A DNA stretch of 8,771 nt, taken from contig CAUYXJ010000105.1 in the NCBI GenBank assembly GCA_963577065.1, positions 1 to 8,771 on the forward strand, given 5' to 3'. This stretch comes from CAUYXJ01 sp963577065. Its GTDB lineage: Bacteria > Chloroflexota > Dehalococcoidia > Tepidiformales > Tepidiformaceae. A model generated the notes under the pieces. The model did not search any database. It was given only the letters and a program-made list of their open reading frames with translations, and was not told the origin of the DNA. Made by a program: the position numbers and the translations under genes. The first letter of the stretch is position 1. Each line of letters starts with the position of its first letter. This document shows positions 1-7,220 of the stretch, piece after piece.

Positions 1-1980
1 TTCGCGTCCGGCACCGACATCGCGAACGCCCGCCTCCATGGCGTCCACGGCCTCCTTCGTGCCGTCCTGGACCTTGGCGATGAGATCGGCGATCTCCTTC
101 GTCGCATTCGACGAGCGCTCGGCGAGCGTGCGCACGTTGTCGGCGACAACCGCGAAGCCGCGCCCTTGCTTGCCTGCGCGCGCAGCCTCGATGGCGGCGT
201 TGAGCGCGAGCAGGTTTGTCTGTGCGGCGATTTCGTCGATGGTCTGGACGATGTTGCCGATCTGCTGGCCGTATTGGCCGAGCTCGTTGACCTTCTCCGA
301 GGCCCGACCGACGGCGGAGGCGATCGCCTGCATCGAATCGACCGCCTGAGCGACGGACTGCTGGCCCTCGACCGCGGCCGCGCGGGACTCGTCGGCAGAA
401 CCGGCGACTCGTTCCGAGGCCTTGGAAACGACGCCGATGCGCTCACCCATCTGCGAGGCCTCGTCCCGGGACTGATCGGCGGCCTCGGCGTTCGACCGTG
501 CCGAGGCGGTCAGCTGCTCCGAGCCGGCAGCGACCTGCTCGACCTCGCGCGCGGACTCTTGGGCGAGCGTGTTCAGCTCGACGGCCGAATTGCTGACTTC
601 GCTGATCGCGGACGCGATCTGACCACTCGCCTCCGCCATCTGCGACGAGGCCCCGCCCAGCTGGTCGGACGCGAGCAAGATCTTCGTTGCGTTCTCGTTC
701 ACCGCCCCGACCATGGAGCCGAGCCCTTCGCGCGCTTCATTGAAGCTCTGGGCGGTGGCCGCCATGGCGACGATGATCTCGTTCGCGGTCTCGGCCGCGA
801 GGCCGATCTCGTCCTTCTGGTGGGCTCCGATCTCCTCCGTGGAAACCTCGGCCGCGACCGTGAGGTCGCCCGCGGCGAGGGCGGCCATGCCGTTCTGGAT
901 CGAGCCGACATCGCTTTTGCGCAGCTCCTGGAGGCGCTCGACGACGGCGAGCAGCGGGAGCCGAATCCTCTGTGCGACGTACACGGCGATTATCGCGGAG
1001 ATCACGAGGACCACCGAGCCGAGCACCGACGAGGTGAGAAGCGAGTTGCGCGCTCCCGCCTGGAGGGCGCTCGCCTTCACCACCACATCCGCAGCGAGTT
1101 CGTCCTCGACCACCTTCATGAGGTTGATCTTGGCCGTGATCTGATCGAACCAGTCGCCTGCGGGGACGCCCCCGAGGTCCGCCGCGGTTGCGTTCGCAAA
1201 AGCGATCGTGCGCATCCGGTCGACCTCCGCGACGGGCGTACCGGCGACGGTGGTGGTGTAGATGGCGAGTTGCTCCGCGTTGGCAAACTCCTCGAACGTG
1301 TCGAGGTAGGTGTTTTGCTGGGCGACCAGCTCGGCGAAGCGGGCGAATTCGCCGTCGAAATGGCCGCGCGAGAATGCGCCGCCCATGACTGCGCGCTCGT
1401 TGCCGGCCTTCTCTTTTGCGCTCGAGAACGAAACGAACGTGTTGACCAGCTGGGAGAGCTCGGCGTTCGTGCTCAGCTTCGTGATGTAAGCGGTCGCCTT
1501 GAGGATGTCGACGTTGAGGCGCGAGTAGTACGAGATCCCCGCGCTCGTCGGCACCGATAGCGCATCCACGGATGTGCGGTGGGCGTCGAGGCCCGCGAGC
1601 TCGCTCATGGCGAGGTCGAAGCGCCGTTCGAATTCGGGCCCGAACTTCCCGGCATTGAAGTTCAGCAGGAATTGATCGAGCTCGCGCCGCCGCGTGTCCG
1701 TGAGGGCGCGCTGATCGGCGAGCTCGGTCGCAAAGTTCTCTCCGCCGCTGCCCATGAACAGGCCGGTGCGACCACGCTCCTTCTGGGATTCGTGAACGAC
1801 CTCGTTCACGCTCTTCGCGAATCCCGTGAGCTCGTTGAGCTCGCTCATATCTCTGCGTTCAGCGATGCCGGATGTCACGTCCTGGACGATAAAAATCAGC
1901 AGCCCGATTACGAGCGGGGTAAGCATCGCTGCAAGCTTGATCCGCAGGCTGAGGTCGTTGAACTTGTTGAGAATGGTCAT
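1..1980 (-). CDS. Methyl-accepting chemotaxis protein with NIT sensor domain (C-terminus cut by window edge)
   Basis: Transmembrane chemoreceptor that would signal to CheW/CheA and so control motility. I translated 660 residues from ATG at 1980; the frame is open to base 1, so the C-terminal arm of the signalling hairpin is missing. Visible parts: a short cytoplasmic N-terminus; TM1 about residues 16-33; a periplasmic region about 40-310; TM2 about 316-337; HAMP about 338-395 (AAGDLT at 369-374, DEIG at 390-393); then a coiled-coil signalling domain. The hairpin tip at 583-612 carries the canonical QTNLLALNAAIEAARAG and GRGFAVVA. The periplasmic part resembles the NIT family (nitrate/nitrite sensing): KERG at 67-70 followed by SGG, and a second copy-like helix KEKAGNERA at 189-197. 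The start is supported by AGGGAG about 4 nt upstream. Nitrate/nitrite as ligand is family inference only. The receptor class is very secure, the NIT call fairly so. Confidence 0.95.
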   Translation of the reverse strand, partial: MTILNKFNDLSLRIKLAAMLTPLVIGLLIFIVQDVTSGIAERRDMSELNELTGFAKSVNEVVHESQKERGRTGLFMGSGGENFATELADQRALTDTRRRELDQFLLNFNAGKFGPEFERRFDLAMSELAGLDAHRTSVDALSVPTSAGISYYSRLNVDILKATAYITKLSTNAELSQLVNTFVSFSSAKEKAGNERAVMGGAFSRGHFDGEFARFAELVAQQNTYLDTFEEFANAEQLAIYTTTVAGTPVAEVDRMRTIAFANATAADLGGVPAGDWFDQITAKINLMKVVEDELAADVVVKASALQAGARNSLLTSSVLGSVVLVISAIIAVYVAQRIRLPLLAVVERLQELRKSDVGSIQNGMAALAAGDLTVAAEVSTEEIGAHQKDEIGLAAETANEIIVAMAATAQSFNEAREGLGSMVGAVNENATKILLASDQLGGASSQMAEASGQIASAISEVSNSAVELNTLAQESAREVEQVAAGSEQLTASARSNAEAADQSRDEASQMGERIGVVSKASERVAGSADESRAAAVEGQQSVAQAVDSMQAIASAVGRASEKVNELGQYGQQIGNIVQTIDEIAAQTNLLALNAAIEAARAGKQGRGFAVVADNVRTLAERSSNATKEIADLIAKVQDGTKEAVDAMEAGVRDVGAGRE

Positions 1981-2019
1981 GGACTCCCTGTTCAGGCGCG
2001 GCGGCGCCGTCGGAAATTT

Positions 2020-2031
2020 CAGTGATCACTG
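2020..2031. promoter_or_regulatory. Perfect 12-bp palindrome CAGTGATCACTG upstream of the chemoreceptor
   Basis: A perfect dyad lies 40-51 bp upstream of the chemoreceptor start codon, in an A/T-richer pocket of otherwise very GC-rich DNA. On the minus strand it is preceded by TAGAAC, a weak -10-like hexamer. The position fits an operator for a dimeric regulator. The symmetry is seen directly; the operator role is inference. I found no sigma-28 (FliA) or sigma-54 signature nearby. Confidence 0.4.
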
Positions 2032-2180
2032 TTCTAGCTGGCGCGCCATAGCCCCATCGGGGGGACCCGCGGTTCGTGGGGGTGGGCACCGTATTGCGGG
2101 CCGCGCCCCTCCCCTACGCGTGGCCCCTTGGACCCCCGTGGGTGGCGCTCCTTTAGGGCCGGTTGCGGTCTCGGCCGGGC

Positions 2181-2204
2181 GCTATGATTCGGCCGGCGCA
2201 TAGC
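2181..2204. promoter_or_regulatory. Inverted repeat GCTATG-N12-CATAGC overlapping a -10-like box
   Basis: Six-base arms at 2181-2186 and 2199-2204 flank a spacer containing CGGCCG. The left arm overlaps TATGAT (2183-2188), a 5/6 match to the sigma-70 -10 hexamer, 55 bp before the GTG of the downstream VOC gene. No good -35 is visible at normal spacing (TTGCGG at 2163 is only 14 bp away). This is a plausible promoter with an overlapping operator. The arms are short, so chance symmetry is possible. Confidence 0.4.
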
Positions 2205-2237
2205 CGTTTCCTGCAGCCCGCCCAGTGAGGAGTAGCG

Positions 2238-2819
2238 GTGACGACTTTCCACGAGCCCATCGCCCACCACATCGGCTTTTCTGTCTTCGACGCGGACGTG
2301 ACCGCCGCGCGATACACGGAGATGTTGGGCGCCAAGTTCAAGCTCCAGCCGATCTACGAACTCGAGGACATCTACGGGCGTCCCGCAAAGCTCAAGGTCT
2401 ACTACGGCGCCATCGCTGGGCTCGCGATCGAGATCATCGAGCCGTTCGAGGGGGATACACCCCACGCCACCTTCCTGCGTGACCACGGCGAGGGCATTCA
2501 GCACATCGGTTTCTGGGTGCCCAACGTGCGCGCGGCGACAGCCGACCTCGTCGGCAAGGGCGCGCGCGTGGAGTGGGTCTATGCCCGTGAAGGGGACGAC
2601 GCGGAGAAGGCGCACGCAGCGGCGCAGCTCACGCCCGCGTCGACCGTCGGCGACGTCCTCGGCGCCGTGAGCGAACGCGGCCTCAGCTATGTCGATATCA
2701 AAGAGGGCGGGACCGCGATCGAGTTCCTCGGTCCCTACGTCCACGACGTCATCTACCGCCACGGTGGGCCGCTCGAGGGCTTGGAGGAGTGGATCCAGGC
2801 GTTCCCGCCGCTGGAGTAG
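2238..2819 (+). CDS. VOC-superfamily metalloprotein (glyoxalase / methylmalonyl-CoA-epimerase-like)
   Basis: 193-residue vicinal-oxygen-chelate protein. The fold is two babbb halves that enclose a divalent metal; members isomerise, epimerise or oxygenate small molecules. The first half opens with HHIGFSV (10-16) and contains LAIEIIEP (62-69); the second opens with IQHIGFWV (87-94) and ends with TAIEFLGP (159-166). The likely metal ligands are H11, E65, H89 and E162, matching the His/Gln-or-Glu/His/Glu set of methylmalonyl-CoA epimerases. It is longer than a minimal epimerase (about 140-150 aa) because of a helical insert at about 115-148 and a C-terminal tail. The GTG start is chosen because GAGGAG (2227-2232) lies 5 nt upstream and the first beta strand begins just after it. 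It stands alone on this strand, ending 2 bp before the tandem repeats and convergent with another VOC gene. The reaction and substrate cannot be read from sequence; true epimerase activity is only one option. Confidence 0.88.
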   Translation: MTTFHEPIAHHIGFSVFDADVTAARYTEMLGAKFKLQPIYELEDIYGRPAKLKVYYGAIAGLAIEIIEPFEGDTPHATFLRDHGEGIQHIGFWVPNVRAATADLVGKGARVEWVYAREGDDAEKAHAAAQLTPASTVGDVLGAVSERGLSYVDIKEGGTAIEFLGPYVHDVIYRHGGPLEGLEEWIQAFPPLE

Positions 2820-2821
2820 TA

Positions 2822-3284
2822 GGCGCCTGCGGCGGGCCGAAGGCGCTTCCCGCGCGCCCACCCACTCAGCTGGCTAATTGGCGCCTGCAGCGGGCCGAAG
2901 GCGCTTCCGGCGTGCCGACCCACTCAGCTCCACGAATTGGCGCCTGCGGCGGGCCGAAGGCGCGTCCAGCGTGCTCACGCCCTCCGCGCGAGTACTTGGC
3001 GCCCGCGGCGGGCCGAAGGCGCTTCTCGCGTGCCCACCCACTCAGGACGATTACTTGGCGCCTGCGGCGGGCCGAAGGCGCTTCCCGCGTGCCCCCCGCT
3101 CAGCTCGACTAATTGGCGCCTGCCGCGGGCCTAACGCGCTTCCTGTGTACCCACGCAATCCGCGATTGCTTGGCGCCTGCGGCGGGCCGAAGGCGCGTCC
3201 CGCGTGCTCACCCCCTGCGCGGCATCACCGGCCTGCGGCGGGCTTAGCGTTCTTCCGGCGTGCTCACCCAATCCGCGATCATTT
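2822..3284. repeat. Tandem array of about eight 55-59-bp units, each built on a GC-rich hairpin
   Basis: Units begin at 2822, 2880, 2939, 2998, 3057, 3115, 3172 and 3230, with lengths 58, 59, 59, 59, 58, 57, 58 and about 55. Each opens with GGCGCCTGCGGCGGGCC or a variant, runs into a C-rich stretch (GCGTGCCCACCCACTC-like) and most close with an A/T-richer end such as CTAATT or TTACTT. The opening half is an imperfect palindrome: arms GCGCCT and AGGCGC, then a G/A mismatch, then CGG pairing with CCG around a CGGG tetraloop. It is intact in units 1, 3, 5 and 7, has one changed base in units 2 and 4, and is broken in units 6 and 8. A weaker ninth start (GCGGCCTGTGGC, from about 3286) is discernible. 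The array fills the gap between two convergent genes, and the last unit enters the coding sequence of the minus-strand gene. No T-tract follows the hairpins, so a classical terminator role is not shown. It does not look like CRISPR: there is no unique spacer of constant length between identical repeats. Confidence 0.93.
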
Positions 3285-3732
3285 CGCGGCCTGTGGCTGA
3301 GCCGAGTTCGATGCGGAGCCCGAAGCGGTTCGTCAGGTAAGTGGGGCCGAGCGGCTCGCCCTTCGGCGTCAGCCCCTGCGCCTCAACAGTGAAGCCGGTC
3401 GCCTCGAGCCGCGCGATCTCCTTCTGCGCGTCCTCTGCGTAAACGCCGATGTGATGGAGCTGACCGGCGTAGCCGGCGCTCCAGATGGTCTCGCCGACCG
3501 CCTCCATCAGCTCAAAGTAGGGGGGGCCTTCGCGGGAGTAGGTCGCCTTCACGCCGTAGGAGCGGATCGCGCCCCCTTCACGCATGTTTACGGGGAAGAC
3601 CCGCGGTGGCGCCCAGGTCAGGCCCATCTGCTCGCTCAGCTCCGTCATGGCCGCGTCCATCTCAGGCACCACGATCCCCATGTGGTAGAGGTTCTCGTAG
3701 GGGACCGGCGAGAGCGCCGCAAACGGATTCAT
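3244..3732 (-). CDS. VOC-superfamily protein downstream of the Rieske oxygenase
   Basis: 162-residue single-unit VOC protein. The two half-domains begin at LYHMGIVV (15-22) and LHHIGVYA (92-99); strands PYFELMEA (71-78) and LRIELGSA (139-146) supply the acidic positions. Likely metal ligands are H17, E74, H94 and E142. The frame stays open for a long way upstream of this ATG, but that part only shadows the Rieske gene in another frame, and VOC homology starts here. The Shine-Dalgarno site is weak (AAGG about 13 nt upstream), so translation may depend on coupling to the Rieske gene, whose stop lies 35 bp away. The two genes probably form one transcript, so the protein may act on the oxygenase product or be an accessory to that pathway (inference). 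The last eight codons and the TAA (3244-3246) lie inside the eighth unit of the tandem array, so the tail may be repeat-derived. It shares only the fold with the VOC protein at 2238-2819; I see no close paralogy. Confidence 0.87.
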   Translation of the reverse strand: MNPFAALSPVPYENLYHMGIVVPEMDAAMTELSEQMGLTWAPPRVFPVNMREGGAIRSYGVKATYSREGPPYFELMEAVGETIWSAGYAGQLHHIGVYAEDAQKEIARLEATGFTVEAQGLTPKGEPLGPTYLTNRFGLRIELGSATGREMIADWVSTPEER

Positions 3733-3767
3733 CGATCGCGCCTGGCCTTGCGGGTGGCGCGGCCCGC

Positions 3768-5048
<1,281 letters not shown>

Positions 5049-5098
5049 GCTGTGCTCCTCACGTTCGACGCGGGTCCTCCCGCGGTTCGTGCCCTCGC

Positions 5099-5104
5099 AT
5101 GGTA
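5099..5104 (-). promoter_or_regulatory. Candidate -10 box (TACCAT) for the Rieske-VOC unit
   Basis: On the minus strand TACCAT ends about 50 bp before the ATG at 5048, close to the distance seen for the TATGAT boxes at 2183 and 7170. It matches four of six -10 consensus bases. No convincing -35 is visible, so this rests mainly on position and is weak on its own. Confidence 0.3.
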
Positions 5105-5198
5105 CGCCGCTGGTCGCCGGCGTGGGCCTTTGCGGGCGAGAGCGCTGCGCGACAATGGCGCTGGCCGGGCGCCCCCGCTACGCGCACAGGAGCAGCCG

Positions 5199-6425
5199 AT
5201 GGACGCCGACACCGACCCGGGACGCCGGGCATTAGCGCTCGCCGACGCGCACCTCGCCGATTTCGCGGCGCGCGCGGCCGAGCACGACCGCGACAGCACC
5301 TTCGTGACCGAGAACTTCGCGGAGATGCAGGCGAGCGGCCTGCTCGCGGCCGTCGTCCCGGAGCCGCTCGGCGGCCTCGGCCTCGCGTCCGTCCACGACT
5401 GGATCACCGTCCTTGCCCGCCTGGCCACTGCGGACGCGTCAACGCCGCTGGCCTTGAACATGCACCTCGCCACCTGCCGCGGTCTCGCGACCGCCTGGCG
5501 TGACGCTATTCGCGATGAGCAGGACGGGCCCGCGGCCGCGATCGCAACGCGCCTGCGCGCCGTCGCCGCGGGCGACCTCGTCTTCTGCGCGACCGCGACC
5601 GAGGCGGGCACGGACTTCCTCCGGCCCCGGACCACCGCCACCCGCATCGATGAGGGCTGGCGGCTCGATGGCCGCAAGATCTTCGTCACGCTCTCGCCGG
5701 CCGCCAACGCCTGCGTCCTCAACGCCCGCGTCCCGAGCGACGAAGGCGACCGCATGGCCTTCGCCACCGTCCCCGTGGACACGCCCGGGTTCCACCTGCA
5801 GGACGACTGGGACGCCCTCGGGATGCGCGCCTCCGGGAGCCAGTCCCTGGTCCTTGAGGACTGCCGCGTGTCCGCGGGCAGCGTGCAGATCGCGGGCCCC
5901 TGGGGCCGCTGGACGCCGACCCTGCTGATGCGCCGCACGCTCAACAACCTGACGCTCCTCGCGGTCTTCGTGGGCATCGCCGATGCCGCGAGCCGGATCG
6001 CGATCGAATCGGCCTCGAGCGAGACGAAAGTGAAGCTCGACGGGGCGAGCGCCCTGGCGAGCGGCGTACAGACGCGCGTGGGCGAGATGCAGATCGCACT
6101 GCATGCGGCCACGGGTGCCCTCGTCTGGGCGGCCGATCGCCTCGACGCCTTTCTCGCGACCCCAGCGGGCGCGACCCCGTCACTCGAGGACGCGCATGTG
6201 CAGATGGGCGAGTACCAACAGGCGAAGTGGATCGTGCACCAGAACACGATCGCGGTGGTCTCGCACGCCATGGACATCGTTGGTGGCGGTGCCTACCTGA
6301 GCGGGCACCCCCTGGCGCGCCTGTACCGGGACGTGCGTGCCGGTCCGTTCATGCAGCCCGGAGGGGCGTTGGACGCGCGCGAATATATCGGCCAGGTCGC
6401 GCTCGGGCGGGCGCCATTGGGTTGA
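5199..6425 (+). CDS. Acyl-CoA dehydrogenase-family flavoprotein lacking the classical catalytic Glu
   Basis: 408-residue protein with the full three-part acyl-CoA dehydrogenase fold: N-terminal helices about 10-125 (VPEPLGGLGL at 53-62), a beta domain about 128-230 and C-terminal helices about 245-400. The beta domain shows ATATEAGTDF (131-140, FAD/substrate loop), GWRLDGRKIFVT (153-164) and LGMRASGSQSLVLEDCRV (207-224). Aligning RDVRAG (377-382) with RDAKIY of medium-chain acyl-CoA dehydrogenase puts Q386 where the catalytic base Glu should be, so it may be an atypical dehydrogenase or a flavin monooxygenase-like member of the superfamily (DszC/HpaH-like enzymes also lack that Glu). The frame runs open well upstream, but that part is antisense to the Rieske gene; ATG 5199 is preferred because AGGAG (5188-5192) lies 6 nt upstream. 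It is divergent from the Rieske gene across 150 bp that may hold both promoters (GACAAT at 5150-5155 is a weak -10 candidate). Superfamily very secure; reaction open. Confidence 0.92.
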   Translation: MDADTDPGRRALALADAHLADFAARAAEHDRDSTFVTENFAEMQASGLLAAVVPEPLGGLGLASVHDWITVLARLATADASTPLALNMHLATCRGLATAWRDAIRDEQDGPAAAIATRLRAVAAGDLVFCATATEAGTDFLRPRTTATRIDEGWRLDGRKIFVTLSPAANACVLNARVPSDEGDRMAFATVPVDTPGFHLQDDWDALGMRASGSQSLVLEDCRVSAGSVQIAGPWGRWTPTLLMRRTLNNLTLLAVFVGIADAASRIAIESASSETKVKLDGASALASGVQTRVGEMQIALHAATGALVWAADRLDAFLATPAGATPSLEDAHVQMGEYQQAKWIVHQNTIAVVSHAMDIVGGGAYLSGHPLARLYRDVRAGPFMQPGGALDAREYIGQVALGRAPLG

Positions 6426-6435
6426 GCGCTCTTCC

Positions 6436-7026
6436 CTAACGAGCGTCTGGGTCGAGGCCGCGCGTAGCGCGTTCTTTCTTCATGCGCACGGCATCCGAGC
6501 TCAGCCGCGGCCCCGAGTCTTCCTCGCTTAGGACGCCCCGGAGCGCGCGATCTGACTTTGAGCCGTCGAACGTGATCCACTTCTCCGGGGTGACTTCGAT
6601 GATGATCCGCAGCGGCGAGTCGAGGCGCTCGACGAAATCGTCCTCCGCGGCCTTGTCATGGGGGAAGGCCTTCTGCGCGAGCGCGGGGTAGAACCAGTCC
6701 TTGGTCGCCTGGTCCTCGCGCACGATCGCTCGCCCCTTGGCCGTGGCCGAGCCCCGGGGCGAGAACTCCTGCGCCGCCACCGCGCTGACCGCCACGGACA
6801 CGCGCCCGTCGCGCTGGATCGCGGCGACGCGGTGGCGGTGGGCGGCGCAGGTGATCCAGAACTTGCCATCGCGCCAGACGAACGAGTGGTAGACGCCGAC
6901 GGGCCATCCGTCCTGCGTGCCCCACATCAGGACGCATTCGCTGGAGTCGTTCATCAGCTGGTCCACCTGCTCGTCGTCGAAGGGGAAGGTGGAGACGACC
7001 TCATGGTCGCGCATCGATTCTGCCAT
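6436..7026 (-). CDS. PNPOx-like split-barrel flavin/F420-binding oxidoreductase family protein
   Basis: 196-residue protein of the pyridoxamine-5'-phosphate-oxidase-like split-barrel class, which binds FMN or F420 (sometimes heme) and usually acts as a small reductase or oxidase. Key stretch: CVLMWGTQDGWPVGVYHSF (31-49), strand WRDGKFWITCA (51-61), then HRHRVAAIQRDGRVSVAVS (63-81), the usual basic cofactor-phosphate-binding turn followed by a DPRV-like RDGRV. The rest is a helical middle and a charged C-terminal tail (MKKERATRGLDPDAR). The frame could start at GTG 7047 or ATG 7014; ATG 7026 is preferred because GGAG lies 7 nt upstream, whereas the others lack a clear site. It is convergent with the ACAD-like gene with 10 bp between stop codons, and divergent from the MFS gene. 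Nothing in the sequence settles FMN versus F420 or the substrate. Class call fairly secure. Confidence 0.82.
   Translation of the reverse strand: MAESMRDHEVVSTFPFDDEQVDQLMNDSSECVLMWGTQDGWPVGVYHSFVWRDGKFWITCAAHRHRVAAIQRDGRVSVAVSAVAAQEFSPRGSATAKGRAIVREDQATKDWFYPALAQKAFPHDKAAEDDFVERLDSPLRIIIEVTPEKWITFDGSKSDRALRGVLSEEDSGPRLSSDAVRMKKERATRGLDPDAR
6459..6480 (+). terminator. Candidate Rho-independent terminator after the ACAD-like gene
   Basis: CGCGC (6459-6463), loop GTA, GCGCG (6467-6471) form a perfect five-pair G/C stem, followed at once by TTCTTTCTT (7 of 9 T). It lies 33 bp past the stop codon of the ACAD-like gene, on its strand. It sits inside the 3' coding end of the convergent flavoprotein gene, where the same bases encode KKERATRG. 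The stem is short, so strength is uncertain. Confidence 0.45.
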
Positions 7027-7114
7027 CGCTTCGCTCCGCGCCGGCACTGCCCCATCGCTCGTGGTCCACGGCTGGTCTGGGGGCGGGTGCGTGTTTGGGC
7101 GGCGATACTACGCT

Positions 7115-7149
7115 CGCCTTGACCCGTCCGCGCTCTCGGCGACAAGGCG
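7115..7149. promoter_or_regulatory. Inverted repeat CGCCTTG-N21-CAAGGCG in the divergent flavoprotein/MFS gap
   Basis: Seven-base perfect arms (7115-7121 and 7143-7149) lie in the 194-bp region between two divergent genes, 20 bp upstream of the -10-like box of the MFS gene. This could be an operator serving one or both promoters; no local regulator gene supports it. Chance symmetry in GC-rich DNA is possible. Confidence 0.28.
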
Positions 7150-7168
7150 CCCGCACTCTCCCGCTCGC

Positions 7169-7182
7169 CTATGATTCAGCCG
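7169..7182 (+). promoter_or_regulatory. Candidate -10 region (CTATGATTCAGCCG) for the MFS gene
   Basis: TATGAT (7170-7175) is a 5/6 match to the sigma-70 -10 hexamer, 51 bp before the ATG at 7221. The surrounding 14 bases match CTATGATTCGGCCG at 2182-2195 upstream of the first VOC gene in 13 positions, at nearly the same distance from the start codon. No clear -35 is present. The recurrence makes a promoter more likely than the hexamer alone would. Confidence 0.45.
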
Positions 7183-7220
7183 CGCGAGTGGGCTTCGGGC
7201 ATCCCCGGCAGAGGGTGTGA

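Noticed and set aside
166..1560. Long plus-strand open frame (464 codons) at the left end
   Set aside because: It is antisense to the chemoreceptor, whose translation shows unmistakable TM, HAMP and signalling motifs. The plus-strand product has no recognisable features.
1981..2237. Sigma-28 or sigma-54 promoter for the chemoreceptor
   Set aside because: I looked for TAAA-N15-GCCGATAA and TGGCAC-N5-TTGC patterns on the minus strand; the only TAAA (complement of 2153-2156) has no GCCGATAA-like partner at the right distance.
2822..3284. CRISPR array
   Set aside because: The units are contiguous and similar along their full 55-59 bp, with no fixed repeat plus unique spacers, and there are no cas genes nearby.
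2789..3300. Plus-strand open frames across the repeat array encoding Arg/Ala/Pro-rich peptides
   Set aside because: All three plus frames stay open because the GC-rich unit has few stops. Unit length is not a multiple of three, so the peptide repeat changes frame at each unit, and there is no ribosome site. I read it as non-coding repeat DNA.
2238..3732. The two VOC genes as a recent inverted duplication
   Set aside because: They share fold-level motifs only; lengths (193 and 162 aa), the helical insert and most residues differ, so they are not recent copies.
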